Below, in pieces: positions 1 to 5,185 of a stretch of 5,185 nt of DNA. Position numbers and translations under genes: made by a program. Where the stretch lies: the NCBI GenBank assembly GCA_947653315.1, contig CANTGP010000244.1, positions 1 through 5,185 on the forward strand, in the 5' to 3' direction. The notes under the pieces are model-generated. The model was not told the origin of the DNA. It worked only from the letters and a program-made list of their open reading frames with translations, and did not search any database. The DNA comes from an uncultured Lachnospiraceae bacterium. Its GTDB lineage: Bacteria > Bacillota > Clostridia > Lachnospirales > Lachnospiraceae. The stretch's first letter is position 1, and every line of letters starts with the position of its first letter.

Positions 1-1
1 A

Positions 2-1285
2 GAAGAAATATCAATACAGATTAATAAATCTGTAAGAACTGTAAAAACTTATATGTCTGATGAGTATGTGAAAATGTACAAAAATTCCAAACCGATTGCG
101 GACGGGAATGAGCCTGATATTTATATCTTCTCCGATCCCCAGTGGGTACCCGGAAACAGACCGGACGTGGATTATAGCTGCCTGAGTGATCCTCTTACGC
201 TGTGCTACTTCGATACCAACCAAAACTGTGCGGCAATCCTCGGCATGAGGTATTTCGGCGAGCACAAGAAAGGTACGCTGACCATGGCTTGGGCATTGGC
301 AAACAGGAACGGCTACGCTTCCTGCCACGGCGGACAGAAAGAATATTTACTTCCTGACGGAAAGAAATACGTTGCTTCCGTATACGGTCTGTCGGGCTCC
401 GGTAAGTCCACCCTGACCCATGCAAAACACGGCGGAAAATACGAAATCAAGGTTCTCCATGACGATGCGTTCATTATCAATACGGATACCTGTGCATCCA
501 TCGCATTGGAGCCGACCTATTTTGACAAGACGGCGGATTATCCTACCGGATGCGCCGACAATGAATACCTGTTATCCGCACAGAACTGCTCCTGCACGCT
601 TGACAGCGAAGGCAAGATTCAGTTGGTAACGGAAGATATCAGGAACGGTAACGGACGTGCCATTAAATCCAAACTGTGGTCCCCGAACCGCGTGGATAAG
701 ATTGACGCTCCCGTAAATGCCATTTTCTGGATTATGAAAGACCCTACCATCCCTCCGGTAGTAAAACTGAAAGGCGCGGCTTTGGCTTCCGTTATGGGCG
801 CTACGCTGGCTACCAAGACTTCCACGGCAGAACGTGTGGCAGCAGGAACGGATTTGAACGCACTCCGTATCGTTCCTTACGCAAACCCGTTCAGGACCTA
901 TCCGTTGGTGAATGACTATGAGAAGTTCAAGAAACTGGTAGAGGAGAAGAACGTAGACTGCTATATCGTAAATACCGGCGACTTTATGGGAACAAAGGTA
1001 AAACCTGCCGATACGCTTGGTATTCTTGAGACCATCGTGGAAGGAAAAGCAAACTTCGAGAAATGGGGCAACTTCGACGATATCGAGATTATGTATGATT
1101 GGGACGGCAAGACGGCTGATTTCAGACCGGACCTGAACGACGCTTCTTACAAAGACGCTTTGAAGAATGCAATGCAGAACCGTGTGGATGCAGTGAAAGG
1201 TTTTGCCGAGAAGAAAGAAGGCTATGACAAACTTCCTGACGAAGCGCTTGCAGCAGTTCAGAAATTGGTGGATGCCCTGAACTAA
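2..1285 (+). CDS. pckA: Phosphoenolpyruvate carboxykinase (ATP), divergent clostridial type; 5' end outside the window
   Basis: Cytosolic enzyme interconverting oxaloacetate + ATP and PEP + CO2 + ADP; in fermenting anaerobes it often runs towards oxaloacetate. The frame is open to the window edge, and the ATG at 53 has no ribosome site, so the true start lies upstream; canonical family length (about 530 residues) suggests roughly 100 residues are missing. Numbering from Met53: the substrate motif GMRYFGEHKKG at 64-74 (Tyr67, Lys72 and Lys73 match E. coli Tyr207, Lys212, Lys213); a metal-ligand histidine, His92, in GYASCHGG; P-loop GLSGSGKST at 112-120; kinase-2 aspartates 137-138 in LHDDAF; substrate arginine 202 in GNGRAI. 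These prove the ATP-type PEPCK fold. It is divergent: the usual adenine-binding segment is shortened around 307-321 (NTGDFMGTKVKPADT). Followed by a strong terminator, so it ends its transcript. Codon choice (no CGG among 12 arginine codons) differs from the downstream genes. ATP as phosphoryl donor is assumed from the fold. Confidence 0.93.
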   Translation, partial: EEISIQINKSVRTVKTYMSDEYVKMYKNSKPIADGNEPDIYIFSDPQWVPGNRPDVDYSCLSDPLTLCYFDTNQNCAAILGMRYFGEHKKGTLTMAWALANRNGYASCHGGQKEYLLPDGKKYVASVYGLSGSGKSTLTHAKHGGKYEIKVLHDDAFIINTDTCASIALEPTYFDKTADYPTGCADNEYLLSAQNCSCTLDSEGKIQLVTEDIRNGNGRAIKSKLWSPNRVDKIDAPVNAIFWIMKDPTIPPVVKLKGAALASVMGATLATKTSTAERVAAGTDLNALRIVPYANPFRTYPLVNDYEKFKKLVEEKNVDCYIVNTGDFMGTKVKPADTLGILETIVEGKANFEKWGNFDDIEIMYDWDGKTADFRPDLNDASYKDALKNAMQNRVDAVKGFAEKKEGYDKLPDEALAAVQKLVDALN

Positions 1286-1325
1286 AGGTTACGGACCAAA
1301 GGGTATAGATAAATTTAAGACGAAG

Positions 1326-1380
1326 ATACCATTTGCAGCCGGAAGGGGCAGTACCGGAAGGCTGCGGATGGTATTTTTTT
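1326..1380 (+). terminator. Rho-independent terminator of pckA
   Basis: A 15-bp uninterrupted stem pairs 1326-1340 (ATACCATTTGCAGCC) with 1360-1374 (GGCTGCGGATGGTAT); all pairs are Watson-Crick except two adjacent G-U wobbles. The loop is 19 bases (1341-1359). A run of seven T (1374-1380) follows directly. Bases 1323-1325 could extend the stem into the T-run. It lies 40 bases after the pckA stop and separates pckA from the rluF-ligA-metA unit. The near-symmetric A-rich 5' flank (AAGA) gives only weak terminator potential on the minus strand. Confidence 0.93.
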
Positions 1381-1401
1381 CCTTACGGAAAATCTCATGG
1401 T

Positions 1402-1479
1402 ACGGAATAAAAACGGAAAAAGGAATAAAAACGGAACAAAAACGGAATAAAATTGGAATAAGAACGGAATGGAATAATA
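1402..1479 (+). repeat. Degenerate 9-11 bp purine-rich tandem repeat in the leader of rluF
   Basis: About eight copies of a unit close to ACGGAATAAAA stand head to tail: 1402-1412, 1413-1421 (9 bases), 1422-1430 (9 bases), 1431-1441, 1442-1452, 1453-1463 (begins TT), 1464-1470 (short) and 1471-1479, which ends right before the rluF ATG. Copies 1 and 5 are identical and the others differ by a few bases. The last copy supplies the only candidate ribosome site (GGA at 1471-1473, 6 bases before the ATG). No frame through the repeat is fused to rluF (in-frame TAA at 1459-1461). I could not pick a convincing -35/-10 promoter in 1381-1479, though the promoter of the second unit is expected here or within the terminator region. 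Confidence 0.75.
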
Positions 1480-2256
1480 ATGAAAGAAAAAACAGAACGC
1501 CTAAATAAATATCTTGCCGCCTGCGGCATTTGCTCCAGAAGGGATGCCGACAGACTGATTCAGGAAGGCCGTGTCACCGTGGACGGGATACCCGCATCAA
1601 CGGGGATAAAAGTAAGCGGCAGGGAGGAAATCGCCGTTGACGGAAAAGCGGTGGCGGGGAAGGATGAAAAAGTGGTGCTCGCCTATTATAAACCGCCGGG
1701 GGTGGTCTGTACGGAAAGGGACAGGTATGCGGAGCGGAAGATCAGCGACGAACTAAAATACCCCGTCCGTCTGACCTATGCGGGACGGCTGGACAAAGAT
1801 TCGGAAGGTCTCCTGATGATGACCAATGACGGGGCATTGATCGATTCCATGATGCGCGGGGCAAACCGTCATGAAAAGGAATATGTGGTAAAAGTGGATA
1901 AGGAAGTAACGGAGGAATTTATCCGTGGAATGGCGGACGGCGTTTATTTAAAGGAATTGGATATTACCACTAGAAAATGTGAAGTAAAGAAAAACGGGAA
2001 ATTTACCTTCCGTATTGTTTTAACGCAAGGGGTCAACAGGCAGATACGCCGGATGGTGGAACATTTCGGCTACCGTGTCAGGGCATTGAAAAGGGTACGG
2101 GTCATGAACGTCAATTTGGTGAATTTAAAACCGGGGGAATACCGGATGCTGGAAGGGGAAGAATTAAGGCAGTTATACCGTCAGGCCGGAATGGACGGTT
2201 TGGAAGACGGAAGCGAAAAAGGCAGGGCGGTTCAAAACAGGAAATACAGGAAATAA
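1480..2256 (+). CDS. rluF: 23S rRNA pseudouridine synthase, RluF type
   Basis: Converts a specific uridine in 23S rRNA (U2604 by E. coli numbering) to pseudouridine; E. coli RluF also acts on tRNA-Tyr U35. At 258 residues the protein has the RsuA/RluB/E/F layout: an N-terminal S4 RNA-binding domain (about 6-65, with RLNKYLAACGICSRRDADRL) then the catalytic domain. The catalytic aspartate is Asp105 in AGRLDKDSEGLL (E. coli RluF Asp107). Segments specific to RluF rather than RluB or RsuA are HEKEYVVKVDKEVTEEFIRG, and QGVNRQIRRM (183-192) followed by EHFGY and a VMNV stretch. The C-terminus is a lysine/arginine-rich tail without a conserved domain; its last codons fall into a short repeat. The start at 1480 leaves the usual few residues before the S4 domain; its ribosome site is weak (GGAATGGA). 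First gene of the second unit, 39 bases before ligA. RluF identity is by motif memory; the exact target base in this organism is inferred. Confidence 0.93.
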   Translation: MKEKTERLNKYLAACGICSRRDADRLIQEGRVTVDGIPASTGIKVSGREEIAVDGKAVAGKDEKVVLAYYKPPGVVCTERDRYAERKISDELKYPVRLTYAGRLDKDSEGLLMMTNDGALIDSMMRGANRHEKEYVVKVDKEVTEEFIRGMADGVYLKELDITTRKCEVKKNGKFTFRIVLTQGVNRQIRRMVEHFGYRVRALKRVRVMNVNLVNLKPGEYRMLEGEELRQLYRQAGMDGLEDGSEKGRAVQNRKYRK

Positions 2257-2284
2257 AAGAAATAATGAAATAAAACAAATAAAG
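2240..2284 (+). repeat. 9-bp A-rich tandem repeat across the rluF stop and rluF-ligA spacer
   Basis: Five consecutive 9-base units near GGAAATAAA: 2240-2248, 2249-2257, 2258-2266, 2267-2275 and 2276-2284. The second unit contains the rluF stop codon TAA (2254-2256), so the repeat encodes the last residues of RluF (KYRK) and fills the spacer up to the ligA ribosome site. The core resembles the GGAATAAAA core of the repeat in front of rluF. Confidence 0.65.
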
Positions 2285-2288
2285 GAAG
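2282..2288 (+). promoter_or_regulatory. Ribosome binding site of ligA
   Basis: AAGGAAG lies 7 bases before the ATG at 2296. It is a moderate match to the anti-Shine-Dalgarno complement and supports 2296 as the ligA start; a following GGG at 2291-2293 is too near the ATG to serve. Confidence 0.6.
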
Positions 2289-2295
2289 CAGGGAA

Positions 2296-4290
2296 ATGGG
2301 AAACAAAAACAGTCAGGACGGGAAAAAAGAGCGGATTAAGGAATTAACGGAATTATTAAACCGGGCGTCCAAAGCATATTATGCCGAGGACAGGGAAATC
2401 ATGGATAATTTCGAATACGATAAACTATATGATGAACTGGAAGCGCTGGAGAAAGAAACGGGGATGGTGCTGTCGGACAGCCCAACCGTAAAAGTCGGGT
2501 ACGAGGCAGTGGAGGAGCTGCCAAAGGAACGGCATGAGAGGGCAATGCTGTCCTTGGGTAAAACAAAGGACAGGGAGGAATTGCGGGATTGGCTGCAGGA
2601 TGAACCGGCACTTTTAAGCTGGAAACTGGACGGACTGACCATTGTCCTGACTTATTTTGAAGGAAAACTTGCAAAAGCGGTGACGAGGGGGAACGGGGAA
2701 GTGGGGGAAGTGGTGACAAACAATGCAAAAACCTTCCGCAACATTCCGCTTTCCATTCCGTACCAGGGGGAATTGGTTTTACGCGGGGAGGCGGTGATTA
2801 CTTATTCCGATTTTGCCAAAATCAATGACGGAATCGAAGATGCGGAAGCACGTTATAAAAATCCGAGGAATCTTTGCAGCGGGTCGGTCCGGCAGTTGAA
2901 TAACGAAATCACGGCAAAGAGGAATGTAAAATTCTACGCTTTTTCACTGGTGAAGGCGGAAGGGGTGGATTTCCATGATTCGCGGGAAGAACAGTTCCGT
3001 TTTCTGCAGGGGCAGGGGTTTGAGACGGTGGAATACCGGAAGGTGGATAAGGATACGGTAATCGGGGCCGTGGAAGATTTTGAGCGCAGGGTGGAGCAGT
3101 ATGACATTCCTTCCGACGGGCTGGTGCTTGTCTTTGACGGCATCTCTTATGGGCAGTCTTTGGGCACAACGGCGAAGTTCCCAAGGGATTCCATCGCATT
3201 TAAATGGGCGGATGAGGTACGGGAAACGGTGTTAAAGGAAATCGAATGGAGTCCCAGCCGCACGGGACTCATTAATCCGGTGGCAATTTTTGAACCGGTG
3301 GAGCTGGAGGGAACCACGGTCAGCCGTGCATCCGTGCACAATATCAGTATCCTAAAGGGGTTAAAATTGGGAGTCGGCGACCGGATAACGGTATATAAGG
3401 CGAACATGATTATTCCCCAGATTGCGGAGAACCTGACGGGAAGCGGCAGCGTGGAAATCCCGGATACCTGTCCGGTATGCGGCGGCGTGACGGAGATTCG
3501 TCAAGTGAATGAAGTACAGTCCTTGTACTGTACCAATCCCGCCTGTGAAGCAAAGAAAATTAAATCCTTTACGCTTTTTGTCAGCCGGGATGCCATGAAC
3601 ATTGACGGGCTCTCGGAAGCGACGCTGGAAAAATTTATTGCCAAAGGCTATATCCATGAGTATGCGGATATTTTCCGTTTGGAGCGTTTTAAGGATGAAA
3701 TTGTCCGAATGGAAGGGTTCGGGGAAAAATCTTACGCGAATCTGATAAACAGTATTGAAACGGCGCGGTCCGTCACGCTCCCGCGGTTGGTTTACGGTCT
3801 TGGCATTGAAAATATCGGGCTTGCCAATGCGAAAATGATATGCCGCCATTTTGGCAACGATTTGCAGGTGATGATGGCGGCGGATGCGGAAGAACTGGGA
3901 TTGATTGACGGTGTGGGGGAAGTTATTGCCACCGGTTTTTGCGAGTATTTTAAGGATGAGGGAAACCGGGAACGGCTGCAGCATCTTTTGGCGGAGGTTA
4001 CGGTGGAGCAGGAAGACTTTGCGGAAGGGGATGCAAGCCTGGCGGGTATGGTATTTGTGGTAACAGGCAGCCTGAACCATTTTGCCAGCCGGAAGGATTT
4101 AAAGGAAGCCATTGAAAGAAAAGGCGGAAAGGTAACGGGCAGCGTGACGTCCAAGACCGTCTGCCTGATTAACAACGACAGCACGTCCGCTTCCTCAAAG
4201 AATAAAAAAGCGAAAGAACTGGAGGTTCCGATTCTGACCGAGGAACAGTTTATGGAACAGTACTTAGGAGGAGAAAACGATGCCGATTAA
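2296..4290 (+). CDS. ligA: NAD+-dependent DNA ligase LigA, divergent subfamily lacking the motif IV lysine
   Basis: Seals nicks in DNA (Okazaki fragments, repair) using NAD+ as AMP donor. The 664 residues match the usual LigA length and domain order: Ia NMN-binding domain (about 8-60, [20 protein letters not shown]); adenylation domain with KLDG at 110-113 (Lys110 is the AMP-lysine, E. coli Lys115), Glu165 in LRGEAV (E. coli Glu173), NPRN, and Lys303 in AFKW (E. coli Lys314); OB fold with [17 protein letters not shown] and KANMIIP; a Cys4 zinc finger (Cys392, 395, 412, 417); helix-hairpin-helix repeats (about 435-565, including GFGEKS and YGLGIENIG); and a C-terminal BRCT domain (about 582-657, VVTGSL). 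Oddities: motif IV, normally DGVVIK, is DGLVLV, with Val279 where E. coli has the essential Lys290; RAGDVIP has become KANMIIP; domain Ia departs at an NMN-contact position. Otherwise intact, with no frameshift. The last 11 bases overlap metA. Function is confident; normal activity is not guaranteed. Confidence 0.95.
   Translation: MGNKNSQDGKKERIKELTELLNRASKAYYAEDREIMDNFEYDKLYDELEALEKETGMVLSDSPTVKVGYEAVEELPKERHERAMLSLGKTKDREELRDWLQDEPALLSWKLDGLTIVLTYFEGKLAKAVTRGNGEVGEVVTNNAKTFRNIPLSIPYQGELVLRGEAVITYSDFAKINDGIEDAEARYKNPRNLCSGSVRQLNNEITAKRNVKFYAFSLVKAEGVDFHDSREEQFRFLQGQGFETVEYRKVDKDTVIGAVEDFERRVEQYDIPSDGLVLVFDGISYGQSLGTTAKFPRDSIAFKWADEVRETVLKEIEWSPSRTGLINPVAIFEPVELEGTTVSRASVHNISILKGLKLGVGDRITVYKANMIIPQIAENLTGSGSVEIPDTCPVCGGVTEIRQVNEVQSLYCTNPACEAKKIKSFTLFVSRDAMNIDGLSEATLEKFIAKGYIHEYADIFRLERFKDEIVRMEGFGEKSYANLINSIETARSVTLPRLVYGLGIENIGLANAKMICRHFGNDLQVMMAADAEELGLIDGVGEVIATGFCEYFKDEGNRERLQHLLAEVTVEQEDFAEGDASLAGMVFVVTGSLNHFASRKDLKEAIERKGGKVTGSVTSKTVCLINNDSTSASSKNKKAKELEVPILTEEQFMEQYLGGENDAD
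4266..4271 (+). promoter_or_regulatory. Ribosome binding site of metA, inside ligA
   Basis: A perfect AGGAGG, extended to AGGAGGAG (4266-4273), stands 8 bases before the metA ATG at 4280, within the last codons of ligA. It fixes the metA start even though that ATG precedes the ligA stop, and it is the strongest ribosome site in the window. Confidence 0.9.
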
Positions 4291-5185
4291 AACACAGAAC
4301 GATTTGCCGGCGAAAAGCATACTGGAGAATGAAAATATATTTGTCATGGACGAGAACCGTGCGCTCCACCAGGATATCCGTCCGCTTCAAATCTGTATCC
4401 TGAACCTGATGCCCGTGAAGCAGGATACGGAACTGCAGCTTTTGCGGGCAATGTCCAACACGCCGCTGCAGGTGGACGTGACCTTCATGAAGATGAACAG
4501 CCACCGTTCCCTGAATACCTCCATGAACCATTTGAATAAATTTTACAATACGTTTGACGAGTTAAAGGGAAGGAAGTATGACGGGCTGATGATTACCGGC
4601 GCGCCGGTGGAGCAGATTCCTTTTGAGGAAGTGGATTATTGGGAGGAACTTTGCGAAATCATGGAGTGGTCCAAACAGAATGTGACGTCCACCCTTCATA
4701 TCTGCTGGGGTGCGCAGGCAGGGCTTTATTACCATTTCGGACTGGATAAAGTACTTTTACCGAAGAAAGTGTTCGGTGTGTACGAGCACCGGGTGATGAA
4801 CCGGAAAATTCCGTTGGTCAGGGGCTTTGACGACGATTTCCTGATTCCCCACAGCCGCCATACCGCCGTTCCGGCACATGCCATCCACGGATGTAAGGAG
4901 CTTACAGTATTGGCGGAATCTGAGGAGGCAGGCGTATTGTTATGCATGGCAGGGGAAGGAAGGCAGATTTTTGTCATGGGGCATCCCGAATACGACCGGA
5001 TGACGCTGCACAACGAATATGTGAGGGATAAGGAAAAGGGGTTGGACATTGAAGTGCCGAAAAACTATTATCCTGACGATGACCCGGCACAGCGCCCAAG
5101 GCTCCAGTGGCGTTCCCATAGCAATAACCTGTATACGAACTGGTTGAATTACTATGTGTACCAGACGACGGATTACGAGCTTGGA
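4280..5185 (+). CDS. metA: Homoserine O-acetyltransferase, MetA family; stop codon just outside the window
   Basis: Activates the hydroxyl of L-homoserine with an acyl-CoA, the first committed step of methionine synthesis, in the cytosol. The frame is open for exactly 302 codons to the window edge; family members are about 300-310 residues, so only a few residues and the stop are missing. It aligns without gaps to E. coli MetA numbering at all key sites: nucleophile Cys142 in HICWGAQAG, His235 and Glu237 in MGHPEYD, substrate residues Lys47 ([11 protein letters not shown]), Lys163, Ser192 and Arg249. Residue 111 is Glu ([12 protein letters not shown]). In this family Glu111 goes with acetyl-CoA use and Gly111 (E. 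coli) with succinyl-CoA, so acetyltransferase activity is predicted despite the common annotation as succinyltransferase. The start is set by AGGAGG 8 bases upstream. It overlaps the ligA 3' end by 11 bases in another frame, which favours translational coupling. No SAM riboswitch or T-box precedes it inside the window. Confidence 0.95.
   Translation, partial: MPIKTQNDLPAKSILENENIFVMDENRALHQDIRPLQICILNLMPVKQDTELQLLRAMSNTPLQVDVTFMKMNSHRSLNTSMNHLNKFYNTFDELKGRKYDGLMITGAPVEQIPFEEVDYWEELCEIMEWSKQNVTSTLHICWGAQAGLYYHFGLDKVLLPKKVFGVYEHRVMNRKIPLVRGFDDDFLIPHSRHTAVPAHAIHGCKELTVLAESEEAGVLLCMAGEGRQIFVMGHPEYDRMTLHNEYVRDKEKGLDIEVPKNYYPDDDPAQRPRLQWRSHSNNLYTNWLNYYVYQTTDYELG

Noticed and set aside
53..55. ATG at 53 as the true start of pckA
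   Set aside because: The frame stays open to the window edge, no Shine-Dalgarno precedes this ATG, and a start here would drop the family's N-terminal domain.
1383..1411. Possible sigma-A promoter (TTACGG, 17 bases, AATAAA) before rluF
   Set aside because: Both boxes are weak and the region is A-rich repeat where such matches arise by chance.
1286..1479. Riboswitch, T-box or small RNA in the pckA-rluF spacer
   Set aside because: Apart from the terminator hairpin there is no set of stems or conserved box; the remainder is short repeat and unstructured A-rich sequence.
2399..2728. Proline- and serine-rich minus-strand open frames (also 2909-3199 and 4729-5049)
   Set aside because: Their low-complexity Pro/Ser/Arg content is the complement of GGN and GAN codons in ligA and metA; no ribosome site or known motif.
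3361..4080. A long (239-codon) open frame on the minus strand inside ligA
   Set aside because: It lies wholly antisense to well-conserved ligase OB, zinc finger and helix-hairpin-helix coding sequence, has no recognisable domain, and its composition is that of a reverse-strand shadow.
1..5185. Mobile element, CRISPR array, defence or other novel multi-gene system
   Set aside because: No transposase, integrase, spaced palindromic repeats, toxin-antitoxin pair or unknown gene is present; all four genes are recognised housekeeping genes.

Overview
The window looks like chromosomal DNA of a low-to-mid GC Gram-positive anaerobe, most likely class Clostridia and probably a Lachnospiraceae-type gut bacterium. 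The evidence is protein style (a divergent ATP-type PEP carboxykinase, a divergent clostridial NAD+-dependent DNA ligase, a MetA with the acetyl-CoA type residue 111), a strong AGGAGG ribosome site, and A/G-rich spacers. This placement is inference from sequence style; no marker gene is present.

Layout: all four protein genes are on the + strand. Bases 2-1285 are the 3' part of an ATP-type phosphoenolpyruvate carboxykinase gene whose 5' end lies before the window. A strong intrinsic terminator (about 1326-1380) closes that unit. A purine-rich spacer made of degenerate 9-11 bp repeats (1402-1479) leads into a second unit: an RluF-type 23S rRNA pseudouridine synthase (1480-2256), an NAD+-dependent DNA ligase LigA (2296-4290), and a MetA-family homoserine O-acyltransferase (4280 to the window end, missing only its last few codons and stop). 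The ligA and metA reading frames overlap by 11 bases. No terminator is visible between the last three genes, so they probably form one operon.

How they work together: the genes serve separate housekeeping jobs (anaplerotic/gluconeogenic carbon metabolism; rRNA modification; DNA replication and repair; methionine synthesis). Nothing suggests a defence system, mobile element, CRISPR array or secondary-metabolite cluster. The points most worth a second look are within this ordinary frame: the ligase lacks the lysine normally found in nucleotidyltransferase motif IV (Val279 there instead), the carboxykinase has an atypical nucleotide-binding loop, both spacers of the second unit are built of related short A/G-rich repeats, and metA has no methionine-responsive leader in front of it.
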